Positions 8,657-16,700 of a stretch of 55,190 nucleotides of DNA are shown here, in pieces (positions within the stretch are counted from its first letter, which is position 1; every line of letters starts with the position of its first letter). The position numbers were made by a program, and so were the translations under genes. Below the pieces are notes generated by a model. That model ran no database searches. It worked only from the letters and a program-made list of their open reading frames with translations, and was not told the DNA's origin. The DNA comes from Pseudorhodobacter wandonensis (GTDB lineage Bacteria; Pseudomonadota; Alphaproteobacteria; Rhodobacterales; Rhodobacteraceae): contig NZ_LGHT01000020.1 of the NCBI RefSeq assembly GCF_001202035.1, forward strand, positions 1 to 55,190. The letters run 5' to 3'.

Positions 8657-9649
8657 TCAGCTCAACCGGATTGTTTGCCCAGTGGCCACTGACGCTAATG
8701 CAGCATCGGCCAATTCGAGCGCTTTCAAACCATCAAGCCCAGTCGTTGGTGTCGGCGTATTATTAGCCACCGCAGCGACAAAGGCCGCAATTTCATTGGC
8801 ATAGGCGGCCGTATAGCGGTTCATAAAGAAATCCAACAGTGGCGGGCGCGTATAGCCGTCTGCATTGGCAACCTCGATTCTGGACTGACGATGGTTTTCC
8901 GCCGAAACAGAGCCTTTGGAACCATGCACCTCGATCCGCTGGTCATAACCGTAAGTTGCGCGGCGGGTGTTGGTGATGGTGCATTGCTTGCCCGTTTTTG
9001 TCGTCAGAATGACGTTGACGCTGTCATAATCGCCAAGGCCCTTAATGGCAGGGTCTGTCAGAACCGAAGCCGCGGCCTGCACCGTTGCCACCTCTTCGCC
9101 CAGCAGCCAACGGGCCACGTCGAAATCATGGATCGTCATGTCGCGAAATATCCCACCCGAGCGTTTGATGTAGTCTGCAGGTGGCGCGCCGGGGTCGCGG
9201 CTGGTCAAGGTCACCATCTCGACTTCACCGATAACACCGTCATCGATTGCCTTCTTCAGCGCCATGAAATCGGGGTCAAATCGGCGCTGGAACCCCACCA
9301 TGAGCTGGCCCTTTTCCGCTGCAACCGTTTCTACAACTTTTCGGGCGCGTTTCACGTCAAGATCTACAGGTTTCTCGCAAAACACTGCTTTTCCTGACTT
9401 AACAAAGCGCTCGATCAGATCTGCATGTGTGTCGGTGGGGGTGCAGATAATTACAGCATCAACATCAGCGGATGCCAGTATCGTGTCGATTGTTCGGATG
9501 TCGCAACCATAGCTGTCACAAATGTGCTGCGCGGCCGATTCAACAGGATCGGCGACTGCAACCAATATTGCGCCTTGAACTGACGAAACCGCTTTTGCGT
9601 GCACCTGTCCTATGCGGCCTGCACCCAGCACTGCAAATCTGATAGACAT
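8657..9649 (-). CDS. iolG: Inositol 2-dehydrogenase
   Basis: IolG oxidises myo-inositol to 2-keto-myo-inositol with NAD. The protein is a 330-residue Gfo/Idh/MocA-family enzyme: the Rossmann motif VLGAGRIGQVHA is at residues 7-18, the catalytic EKPVDLD lysine segment at about 92-98, and the substrate-side motif DMTIHDFDVARWL at about 170-182, with the Asp/His pair expected for inositol dehydrogenases. It is preceded by a purine-rich stretch (AGAGAGAGAAAAAG, RNA sense) acting as a ribosome-binding site. It follows the SDR gene by 44 bases in the same operon. Confidence 0.95.
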   Translation of the reverse strand: MSIRFAVLGAGRIGQVHAKAVSSVQGAILVAVADPVESAAQHICDSYGCDIRTIDTILASADVDAVIICTPTDTHADLIERFVKSGKAVFCEKPVDLDVKRARKVVETVAAEKGQLMVGFQRRFDPDFMALKKAIDDGVIGEVEMVTLTSRDPGAPPADYIKRSGGIFRDMTIHDFDVARWLLGEEVATVQAAASVLTDPAIKGLGDYDSVNVILTTKTGKQCTITNTRRATYGYDQRIEVHGSKGSVSAENHRQSRIEVANADGYTRPPLLDFFMNRYTAAYANEIAAFVAAVANNTPTPTTGLDGLKALELADAALASVATGQTIRLS

Positions 9650-9693
9650 TCTTTTTCTCTCTCTTTTAAATTTCGGGCTAGGCCCAGCGTGTC

Positions 9694-10470
9694 TTATGAT
9701 TCCGGATAGGCTCCGGCAACGTTTTGGTCAAAGTCTACGAGTGATCCGGTCATGACACCCGCCTCATCGCTCAGCATATAACTGGCCAACCCTGCAACAT
9801 GGTCTGGCTTTACCAACATCTTGAACGGTTGCTGTGCCTCGGCCCTTTCCAACCAGTCATCGCTTGCATTGTGGAACCGCTTTTGCACTGCGTCCTCTCC
9901 CGGGGTATCCATCCACCCGCAGTTAATCCCGTTTACGCGGATGCGATGGCTGCGCAGCGTGTTGGCTGCGTTCTTCGTCACATTTGCCAGCGCAGCCTTG
10001 GATGCAGAGTAAGGCGCCAAAAAGGATTGACCGCAATGCGTTACCATCGACAGAATGTTCAATATTGCAGCTGGCTTTCCTGCAGCAATGGCAAGTTGTG
10101 ACACCCGCTGAATCGCAAAAAACGGTGACCGCAGGTTGGCTGTCATCATGCGATCAAACTCTGCCTGGCTTGTGTCCAGCACCGAACCTCTGTCAGTCAT
10201 CGCGCCTGCGTTGACCAAGGCATTTATCCGCCCCATCTGTTCGGCCGCACGATCCACAAGCGACAGAATACTGCCGGTATCCTCCAGATCGGCAGAAATG
10301 AAACTGGCCCCGATCTGATGTGCCGCGGCTTGGCCGCGCGGGGCGTTGCGGCCCGCAATGACGATATGGCTGCACCCCTCTGCCACCAGCCGAGTTGCTA
10401 TGGCAAGGCCGAGCCCTTGCGTCCCGCCAATCACCAGCGCGGCAGTATCGGAGTGGATACCGTTCTTCAT
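9694..10470 (-). CDS. SDR-family oxidoreductase in inositol operon
   Basis: This is a 258-residue classical short-chain dehydrogenase. It has a cofactor motif GGTQGLGLAIA near residue 14, an NAG element near residue 90, a Ser in NILSMVTHCGQ, and the YSASK catalytic Tyr-Lys near residue 155. The ATG at 10470 overlaps the stop of the ABC ATPase gene by four bases (ATGA), so it is coupled to transport. Location suggests oxidation of an inositol isomer, or of an inosose, feeding IolG/IolE. The substrate cannot be read from the sequence. Confidence 0.85.
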   Translation of the reverse strand: MKNGIHSDTAALVIGGTQGLGLAIATRLVAEGCSHIVIAGRNAPRGQAAAHQIGASFISADLEDTGSILSLVDRAAEQMGRINALVNAGAMTDRGSVLDTSQAEFDRMMTANLRSPFFAIQRVSQLAIAAGKPAAILNILSMVTHCGQSFLAPYSASKAALANVTKNAANTLRSHRIRVNGINCGWMDTPGEDAVQKRFHNASDDWLERAEAQQPFKMLVKPDHVAGLASYMLSDEAGVMTGSLVDFDQNVAGAYPES

Positions 10471-11243
10471 GCTGCGTCTTCGTAGCCGGCCTGAGTTTTG
10501 GCACCGGTGATGTAGGCCACAACATCCTCGCCCGTGACATCCTCGTTCTTGATGTCCAGATTGGCACAAATGCGGCCCCGCCGGAACACGACCACCCGAT
10601 CCACAAGGTCAAAAACCTGCCGCATGTTGTGACTGATCAGGATGAGCGGCTCACCCGCTTCTTTCAAGGTACGAACGATATTTTCGACCTGCGCAGTTTC
10701 TTGCACACCCAAGGCAGCCGTTGGTTCGTCCATAATTGTCAATTTCGAATGGAACGTAGCAGTGCGGGCAATCGCCACACATTGCCGCTGTCCGCCCGAC
10801 ATGTTGCGGATTTTGTTGCGGATGTTAGGAATCTTGACCCCAGTCTTTTCCAAGGCCATCATCGTTCTCTCACGCATGGCTTTGTAGTCAAGAATGGAAA
10901 ACGGCCCCAAGTTTACTTTGACCAGCTCACGCCCCAGGAAGAGATTATCGGGGACATCCAACTCATCCGCCAGTGCCAAGGACTGAAAGACGGTTTCAAT
11001 CCCAGCTTTGCGCGCATCCATCGGGGTTTCGAAACTGACGGCTGAGCCATTGAAGATGATCTCGCCGCGGGTCCGCTGTTCAACGCCTGTGATCTGGCGC
11101 ACAAAGGTAGACTTACCGGCCCCATTATCGCCCATAATGGCGACATGCTCGCCCTTGCGCAGAATGAAGTTGGCACCTGTCAAGGCATGAACGCCGCCGT
11201 AATGCTTGGTAAGGTCGCGTGTTTCCAGAATGATATCAGTCAT
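10467..11243 (-). CDS. Inositol/sugar ABC transporter ATP-binding protein
   Basis: This 258-residue protein is a single-domain ABC ATPase of the monosaccharide (FrcA-like) type, unlike the tandem-domain RbsA proteins. Walker A is GDNGAGKST (about residues 35-43), the signature is MSGGQRQCVAIAR, Walker B is LTIMDEPTAA, and the H-loop is LILISHNM. The start MTDIILETRDLTKHYGGVHA at 11243 is chosen by homology. It is 11 bases downstream of the permease gene and overlaps the SDR start. With the permease and binding protein it forms one CUT2-type importer, most likely for myo-inositol. Confidence 0.93.
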   Translation of the reverse strand: MTDIILETRDLTKHYGGVHALTGANFILRKGEHVAIMGDNGAGKSTFVRQITGVEQRTRGEIIFNGSAVSFETPMDARKAGIETVFQSLALADELDVPDNLFLGRELVKVNLGPFSILDYKAMRERTMMALEKTGVKIPNIRNKIRNMSGGQRQCVAIARTATFHSKLTIMDEPTAALGVQETAQVENIVRTLKEAGEPLILISHNMRQVFDLVDRVVVFRRGRICANLDIKNEDVTGEDVVAYITGAKTQAGYEDAA

Positions 11244-11254
11244 GGTGTTTCCCC

Positions 11255-12340
11255 TTAAACCTTTGATCCGGCTCGGCGCTGGCGCCATTGGTCCAATACA
11301 ACAGCCGCGACGATAATAAATCCCTTCACCATTTCTTGGTAATACGCATCGAGCCGCAAGAACGTGAAGCCCGAGATGATGACGCCAAAGATCAGCGCGC
11401 CCAACACCGTCCCGACAAGCGATCCACGACCACCCGCCAGAGAAATGCCGCCGATCACAGTCATCGCAATTGCATCAAGTTCATACATGACCCCCATACC
11501 TGCCTGCGCGGTCAGGTTCTTGGACGCCAAAACAATCGCCGACAGACCAGCGAGCATTCCCGCGATGGTGTACACCAAAACCTTGTGGCGGTTCACTTTG
11601 ATCCCCGACATACGCGCTGCATCCTCATTGGACCCGATCGCGTAAGTATGTTTGCCATAAACCGTGTATTTCAGGATCAGATGAAACAGAACCGCAAGGC
11701 CCACAAAAATGATTACGGGCGCCCAGCCGTTCAACCCATTCCCGATGGAGCTGAACTGATCAGTTGGGAAAGAGATTGGGTTGCCCTTAGACCACCACTT
11801 TGCTGCGCCACGGGCCGCCACCATCATGCCGAGCGTCGCAATAAATGGGGGGATTTTAGTATAGGCTATCAGTGCGCCGTTTACAAAGCCGGCCAACAGC
11901 CCAACACCAAGGGCCACCAGAATTGGGATGATGACAGGCAAATCCATCCAACTCTCACCAAAGATTGCTTTCGGGTTCGGATTGCCGTTGACCATCGCGG
12001 TTTGGGCAAAACTCATGGCAATCATCGCGGTCAGGCCGACGATCGACCCCGGCGAAAGATCGATACCGCCGGAAATGATGACCTGTGTTGATCCGATGGC
12101 AATAATGCCAATGATGGAAACCTGAAGGATGATGATCTTGAGCCGCGCTTCGTTGAAGATCGTGTCAAATCGGCCATCACTGTCAAACAGAAAGCTCTGC
12201 CCCATTGTCAGTGCGCCAAGCAGTTCAAACAGGCCAATCATCAACAGCAATGCGAGAAGCACGTTCATCTCGTTCGGCCAAGCCCGCTTTTTTGAATCAA
12301 AGACAAGCCCACCGGTGCCATGTGAATTGTGGTCAGCCAT
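11255..12340 (-). CDS. Inositol/sugar ABC transporter permease (BPD_transp_2 family)
   Basis: This 361-residue inner-membrane protein has about ten hydrophobic segments and the RbsC-type motif SGGIDLSPGSIVGLTAMIAM near residue 95, which is diagnostic of CUT2 sugar permeases. Also visible are the cytoplasmic EAA-like loop (AIGSNEDAARMSGIKV) and the Gly-rich GGISLAGGRGSLVGTVLGAL. The start at 12340 (MADHNSHGTGG) follows GGGGGGAATAATG, a strong purine-rich site. It follows the binding-protein gene after an 85-base gap carrying a stem-loop. Confidence 0.93.
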   Translation of the reverse strand: MADHNSHGTGGLVFDSKKRAWPNEMNVLLALLLMIGLFELLGALTMGQSFLFDSDGRFDTIFNEARLKIIILQVSIIGIIAIGSTQVIISGGIDLSPGSIVGLTAMIAMSFAQTAMVNGNPNPKAIFGESWMDLPVIIPILVALGVGLLAGFVNGALIAYTKIPPFIATLGMMVAARGAAKWWSKGNPISFPTDQFSSIGNGLNGWAPVIIFVGLAVLFHLILKYTVYGKHTYAIGSNEDAARMSGIKVNRHKVLVYTIAGMLAGLSAIVLASKNLTAQAGMGVMYELDAIAMTVIGGISLAGGRGSLVGTVLGALIFGVIISGFTFLRLDAYYQEMVKGFIIVAAVVLDQWRQRRAGSKV

Positions 12341-12377
12341 TATTCCCCCCCAAACCTTGCATAATGTAGAACAGTGC

Positions 12378-12403
12378 CGAAGCATCGCTGTTGCAATGCT
12401 TCG
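12378..12403 (-). promoter_or_regulatory. Intercistronic stem-loop between binding protein and permease genes
   Basis: CGAAGCAT at 12378 pairs perfectly with ATGCTTCG at 12396, with a 10-base loop. On the transcribed strand it lies about 22 bases after the binding-protein stop. Such hairpins commonly protect the 3' end of the binding-protein message or attenuate read-through, giving more binding protein than permease. There is no following U-run, so it is not a strong intrinsic terminator. Confidence 0.6.
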
Positions 12404-12425
12404 ACGTTTATCGTTCGTTATCGGG

Positions 12426-13370
12426 TCAGTTCTTCTTCAGGTAATTGTCAATATTAGCAGGTGTGACCAGTTCGAATGGAATATAGACTTTTTGGTCAAC
12501 CGATTCGCCGCGGGCCAGGCTCAATGCGGCATTCAACGCGCCCGAACCCTGACCTGCAGCATTTTGAAATACTGTCACATCCAAATCACCGGCCTGCATG
12601 GCTTGCAGCGCATCTTGCGTGGCATCAACACCGCCAACAACTATCACATTCATGTCGAGACCAGCTGCCTTCATTGATTGGATCGCGCCGATTGCCATCT
12701 CGTCATTGTTGGCAATGACAGCATCAAAAGCTTCGCCCGTTGACAGCCAGTTGGTCATCAGGTTCTGCGCTTCGTCTCGCGACCAGTTTGCCGTTTGCTT
12801 GTCGACAACCGTGATAAAGCTGCACATATCTGTTCCGAGGATATCTTCGACGTCTTTGGTGCGCTGAACAGCTGCTTGGTTGGAAAGCTCGCCCATCATG
12901 ACATAAGCGCGTGCGCCGCCGCCTTTACCCATTCCCCGCAGCATTTTGCAGACTTCAAACGTCTCCAGTGTGCCGGATTCGATTTCGTTAGACGCAACAA
13001 AGGCTTGGTTGTCAGGTAACGAATCTACGTTGATCGGCTGGCGGTTGACATAGACAAGCGGCACGCCTGCGGCTTCTGCGGCGGCGGTCATCGCTTGTGT
13101 TGCCGATGTATCAACGGGGTTCACAATGATCGCATCCACACCCGATGCGATAAAGTTGTTGATCTGGTCAAGCTGCTTGGCCACGTCGTTTTGCGCGTCT
13201 TCAATCTGAACACTGACGCCATCAGTTTTGTCGGCGACTTCTTGAATACCGTTGCGCAAAACGGTCAGGAAGTTGTCGTCAAACAACGCCATCGAAACGC
13301 CAACATTCTCAGCCATCGCGGTGGTCGACATCAAAGCCAACAGGCTTGCAGTCATAAAGGTCTTTTTCAT
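12426..13370 (-). CDS. Periplasmic inositol/sugar-binding protein of ABC transporter
   Basis: This 314-residue Peripla_BP_4 protein has a signal peptide, MKKTFMTASLLALMSTTAMA, with a cleavage site after AMA. The ribose-binding-protein-like fold is shown by the repeated motifs VGVSMALFDDNF, AIIVNPVDTSATQAM, VANNDEMAIGAIQSMKAAG and VVGGVDATQDALQAMQAGDL. It is the first transporter gene of the operon and delivers substrate to the permease/ATPase pair. The neighbouring iol genes make myo-inositol the likely ligand, although relatives bind ribose or xylose. Confidence 0.93.
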   Translation of the reverse strand: MKKTFMTASLLALMSTTAMAENVGVSMALFDDNFLTVLRNGIQEVADKTDGVSVQIEDAQNDVAKQLDQINNFIASGVDAIIVNPVDTSATQAMTAAAEAAGVPLVYVNRQPINVDSLPDNQAFVASNEIESGTLETFEVCKMLRGMGKGGGARAYVMMGELSNQAAVQRTKDVEDILGTDMCSFITVVDKQTANWSRDEAQNLMTNWLSTGEAFDAVIANNDEMAIGAIQSMKAAGLDMNVIVVGGVDATQDALQAMQAGDLDVTVFQNAAGQGSGALNAALSLARGESVDQKVYIPFELVTPANIDNYLKKN

Positions 13371-13414
13371 CAGTTCCTCCCATATGTGGTGTCCGGCACA
13401 CCGTTATATTCACC

Positions 13415-13439
13415 GGAACCCCGATAGCCGGGGTGTTCC
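13415..13439 (-). promoter_or_regulatory. Stem-loop between iolI-like gene and binding-protein gene
   Basis: GGAACCCC at 13415 pairs with GGGGTGTTCC at 13430-13439 (one bulged base), with a short A/T-containing loop. It lies about 10 bases beyond the iolI-like stop and 45 bases before the binding-protein start. A processing or attenuation site is possible; no U-run follows. Confidence 0.5.
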
Positions 13440-13449
13440 GTCCAAAGCC

Positions 13450-14265
13450 TCAGGCTGATTGCAACTGCAATTGAGAGGCAATGAAGTCGATCGAGCGCTT
13501 TAGTTCGGAATAGGGGTCCGCCATGGCCTGTGTGACAGGCGAAAAACACTCGTATGAAATTGGACCGTCGTATCCTGCCTTAAACAAGGCACCAAGCTGG
13601 GCAATATTGCCCAAGCGGTCTGCGTCATCCACCAGAACGCGATGCTCATCCTCCATCTGATCAACGCGCAAGGTTGGATCGGTAACGCCCGAGATGTGAA
13701 CGATGCCAGTACGTTCGGGATAAATGGCGCCGCCACCGGCTAGCGTGTGGTGAAATGTGTCATGGACCAGTTTGAAATTTGCATCGCCACCAATTGCGTG
13801 AATAGTCTCGTCCAATTCAGTTTTTGACCGCAATGAGGACCGCAAAAAGCCAAGTGGCTCTACCAGCGCAATTAGGCCAGAATCTTGCAACATAGGCAAA
13901 ACGGCCTTCATCGCAACGCGCAGATTGGCCTGCCGTTCGCCATTGCCTACACCGGTTCCATCATTGCGGGGTATAAGGCTGATGGTTTCCGCGTTGGCAG
14001 CCTGTGCAATTGCGATCAAAGTCCGGACCGCGTGTTCGCGCTCGCCATCCCAACTGTTGAACGGGTAAACTTGGCTTAGGCCAACGATACGAATACCTTT
14101 ATCAGCGGCATGCTTTCCGGCCGTGACCGGATCCATCCCGTCAAACAGCGGCCGTGTAATATCGTTACGCACCTCTACGCCGATACAGCCAAGCCTTGCG
14201 GCAAGGTCAAGGAATTCCAGATACCCCATATTGGGTGTCGTCATATGGTTTAGTGCTGTTTTCAT
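13450..14265 (-). CDS. IolI-like inosose isomerase / sugar-phosphate isomerase-epimerase family protein
   Basis: This is a 271-residue xylose-isomerase-like TIM barrel. It has GCIGVEVRND near residue 26, ALVEPLGF near residue 152 and KLVHDTFHH near residue 185 (metal-ligand His/Asp), then GIVHISGV and PISYECFSP with the C-terminal Glu. IolI interconverts 2-keto-myo-inositol and 1-keto-D-chiro-inositol, which would let the pathway take other inositol isomers. The start at 14265 (MKTALNHMTTPN) is preferred over an upstream Met because homology begins here and a G-rich site (GGGGGCAGG) precedes it. It is the first catabolic gene after the regulator, just downstream of candidate operators. Confidence 0.85.
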   Translation of the reverse strand: MKTALNHMTTPNMGYLEFLDLAARLGCIGVEVRNDITRPLFDGMDPVTAGKHAADKGIRIVGLSQVYPFNSWDGEREHAVRTLIAIAQAANAETISLIPRNDGTGVGNGERQANLRVAMKAVLPMLQDSGLIALVEPLGFLRSSLRSKTELDETIHAIGGDANFKLVHDTFHHTLAGGGAIYPERTGIVHISGVTDPTLRVDQMEDEHRVLVDDADRLGNIAQLGALFKAGYDGPISYECFSPVTQAMADPYSELKRSIDFIASQLQLQSA

Positions 14266-14403
14266 TACCTGCCCCCGCCAATTCCAATGCTTGCGCGTTC
14301 TGCAAGTGCCACCGCTTTCCCGAAGTCGCGCATTACACTCTTGACGAGACACTGCATGCGGCCTCGGGATTCGGTCAATAAGGAGGGGTATATTTTATGC
14401 CAT

Positions 14404-14445
14404 TAATGACGTATTAGCACCCAACAAAATGACGCATTTACGTCA
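14404..14445. promoter_or_regulatory. Candidate LacI operators upstream of the inositol operon
   Basis: The gap between the LacI gene and the iolI-like gene has TAATGACGTATTA at 14404-14416 and TGACGCATTTACGTCA at 14430-14445, the latter matching a palindrome at 12 of 16 positions. The half-site TTTACGTCA is nearly the same as TTTACATCA in the promoter of the second LacI paralogue (22024-22032). Placement right behind the regulator gene and before the transport/catabolic genes fits repressor control of the whole operon. Assignment to this LacI protein is inference. Confidence 0.5.
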
Positions 14446-15477
14446 CTACAGGAGCTCTGGCAGAACCACTCTTGGTTCAAGGAAATGCTGCCCTGCCGTG
14501 CCGTCATCTCCTTCCAGACTTGACGTAACCATCAGGTCAATCAGCGCCCTGCACAGCTCGGGCAGCGGGGTAGAAATGGCCATGGTTGCATATCCATCAA
14601 TCAAGGCACCGCGGCTTTCGGCGGTCACCTCATTGACCACAAGGGCCACGCGCGGTTGAGCATGTACTTCGCGCAACGCGGCGATAGCGCCCTCCATCCC
14701 GCCCCCCGCGACATATAGACCCTTAAGGTCGGGATGCCTGTGCAACAGATCCAAAGTTGCCTCATAGGTGACCTGACGTGTCTCTAAGTTCACCAATGTA
14801 TCCAATACGGTAAACCCCTTTCCCGTCTCCCGCACAAATGATCGGAACCCGACCTCTCGCAGGTCATGCCCATGCCACCGGTTCCCGCCTACGAAAATGG
14901 CCAGTTTTCCGGGTTGATGCACTGTTTTACTGATCATCCACGCCGCAAGACGCCCAACTTTCATATTGTTAAGCCCAAGATACCCCTTACGAATCCCTTG
15001 GGCAAAATCGTTCAGCAATGAAACAACAATGACCCCGTTATCCTTGAGGGTTTGCACAACTTGATCCAGCCTTTGATCATTGACGGCGGTGCAAGCAATG
15101 GCATTGCACCGCTTTCCCATTTGGGTCAGTAGCTCGGCAAATTCGACGGGGGATTGCGAGGACGAAAACCGGATGTCCACTGTAATCCTGACATCGCGGC
15201 GTTCGGCAGCCTCAAGTTCAATCTGTTTTGCGAAATTCTTGTAAAACTCTTGGGTCTTTTTCAACAGAATAAACCCCAACCGCAATTCCGGCAGTGGTTG
15301 CTCAAGTTTATCCTGAAATATGCCTCTGCCATGATAGCGCAAGCGATGCGCTGCATCAGCGATCTTGCGCAAGGTTTCCTCACGCACGACAGCACGGCCG
15401 TTTAGGGCGCGGTCAACGGTTGTCGGGCTAAGCCCGGCTTCACGAGCCACGTCCTTTATTGTTGGTCTTTTAGCCAT
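14446..15477 (-). CDS. LacI-family transcriptional regulator of inositol operon
   Basis: This 343-residue regulator has an N-terminal LacI HTH (RPTIKDVAREAGLSPTTVDR, residues 4-23) with hinge helix, then a type 1 periplasmic-binding-like sensor domain. It is strikingly similar to the regulator at 22085-23116, sharing for example GKLAIFVGGNRWH, LETRQVTYEATLDLL and YVAGGGMEGAIAALRE. It lies first in the same direction as the iol genes and is expected to repress them until an inositol-derived ligand binds. TGACG-type half-sites upstream (about 15499-15525) suggest autoregulation. Confidence 0.9.
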   Translation of the reverse strand: MAKRPTIKDVAREAGLSPTTVDRALNGRAVVREETLRKIADAAHRLRYHGRGIFQDKLEQPLPELRLGFILLKKTQEFYKNFAKQIELEAAERRDVRITVDIRFSSSQSPVEFAELLTQMGKRCNAIACTAVNDQRLDQVVQTLKDNGVIVVSLLNDFAQGIRKGYLGLNNMKVGRLAAWMISKTVHQPGKLAIFVGGNRWHGHDLREVGFRSFVRETGKGFTVLDTLVNLETRQVTYEATLDLLHRHPDLKGLYVAGGGMEGAIAALREVHAQPRVALVVNEVTAESRGALIDGYATMAISTPLPELCRALIDLMVTSSLEGDDGTAGQHFLEPRVVLPELL

Positions 15478-15498
15478 GAAGCCTCAATGATGGTTTTC

Positions 15499-15525
15499 CG
15501 TCATGATGACACAAAGACCATGACG
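15499..15525. promoter_or_regulatory. Possible autoregulatory half-sites upstream of LacI gene
   Basis: CGTCA at 15499 and TGACG at 15521 lie 22-48 bases upstream of the LacI start and repeat the half-site seen at 14430-14445. Short motifs arise by chance, so this is only a candidate. Confidence 0.3.
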
Positions 15526-15592
15526 TTGAAAACATCTATCTCCACGCCCTGCCCTAGTGTTGTAAAGATACCCCAAGCCGACCCAAACGACA

Positions 15593-16609
15593 TCACGGTA
15601 GAACAATAGGGCAGGCTATGCCAATCTCGGCCTCCTCTATTTGAGTATCTTGGCCAATCAACCGATAATACTTGCTGAAATGCAGCGAAACGCGGCGGGC
15701 ATCTTGGCGAAAGTTGTGGTGAATCACAAAGCTGATCTGCCTAGACGCCAGCAATGCCTTGTTCGTCCGGTCAAGGTCATGCGCGGCGAAAACATCAATG
15801 GTCCTCCCCGCCTGCGCAAACGCCGCCAGAATGGCCGCGTTGCCGCCGCCCACTGAATAAACGCAACGAATGTTAGGAAAATCCGCGAGGGCTTGCTGAA
15901 TAAGGGAACCCGTAGCGCGATCGATGCCGAACCCGCCAGACACGGTGATGGTTTCCAAATGCGGGGCAGTTTTGACAAGATGGTCGATGAATCCTGTTCT
16001 TCGTGCGCTTTCCCCTTCGAAATCCAAACTGGACAGCGTGACCAGAACCCGCGCAGCCCCCGGCGGCGCCATCCGCCCCAAAAGATAGGCGGCGGTTGCC
16101 CCTGCCCGCGCGTTCGGCATGCCAACATAGGCCAGCCGCAACGACGCCAAGACATCGGTCACATAGGTGACAACCGGAATTCTCTGCGCGGCCAGATCCG
16201 CCAGACAGGCCTCGACCCCCAGTGTGGCAGGTGCTTTCAGCACAATCCCTTGCGTTCCGCGCCGTGCGATCCGGCGCAAAAGCGCAACGATTTCGCGCTC
16301 TTCCATCACCTCGGCCAGATGAAATCGCGCGCGAAACATTGTGGGGCGCATCAGCGGAAACTCTGCCTCGAACGCTGCCCGCACAGCCGATGAAAACCGA
16401 CTTGGCGCCTGTATCACAACATCTATCGTCACCCGTGAGGTGGAAAGCATGCTTGCCGCATATTGCTGTTCAAGCTCTAGTTCGGCAGCGCGCACCCTGT
16501 CACGCGTGACCGCCCGTACATGGTCGCGCCCATGCACAACACGGTCAACGGTTGCAAGGCTTAGCCCCGCTTGATGTGCAATCTCTTTCAGGGTGAACTT
16601 TGTGGCCAT
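15593..16609 (-). CDS. LacI-family transcriptional regulator (second, distinct type)
   Basis: This 338-residue regulator has a LacI HTH (FTLKEIAHQAGLSLATVDRV, about residues 4-23) and a sugar-binding-protein-like effector domain (GMPNARAGATAAYLLGRM, VYSVGGGNAAILAAFAQAG). It is much less similar to the two paralogous LacI proteins at 14446 and 22085 than they are to each other. The start at 16609 (MATKFTLKEIAHQAG) is set by the HTH; an upstream Met adds an unrelated 33-residue leader. It is divergent from the PhyH-type dioxygenase with a 91-base shared promoter gap, so it most likely controls that gene. Confidence 0.87.
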   Translation of the reverse strand: MATKFTLKEIAHQAGLSLATVDRVVHGRDHVRAVTRDRVRAAELELEQQYAASMLSTSRVTIDVVIQAPSRFSSAVRAAFEAEFPLMRPTMFRARFHLAEVMEEREIVALLRRIARRGTQGIVLKAPATLGVEACLADLAAQRIPVVTYVTDVLASLRLAYVGMPNARAGATAAYLLGRMAPPGAARVLVTLSSLDFEGESARRTGFIDHLVKTAPHLETITVSGGFGIDRATGSLIQQALADFPNIRCVYSVGGGNAAILAAFAQAGRTIDVFAAHDLDRTNKALLASRQISFVIHHNFRQDARRVSLHFSKYYRLIGQDTQIEEAEIGIACPIVLP

Positions 16610-16700
16610 CACGCCAGTTGAGGTGTTTTTGAGGGGAAATGCAACTATCGCGACATGGTTTATATAGGCAGAAGTTGGATGAACCTCGGAGGAAACCCAG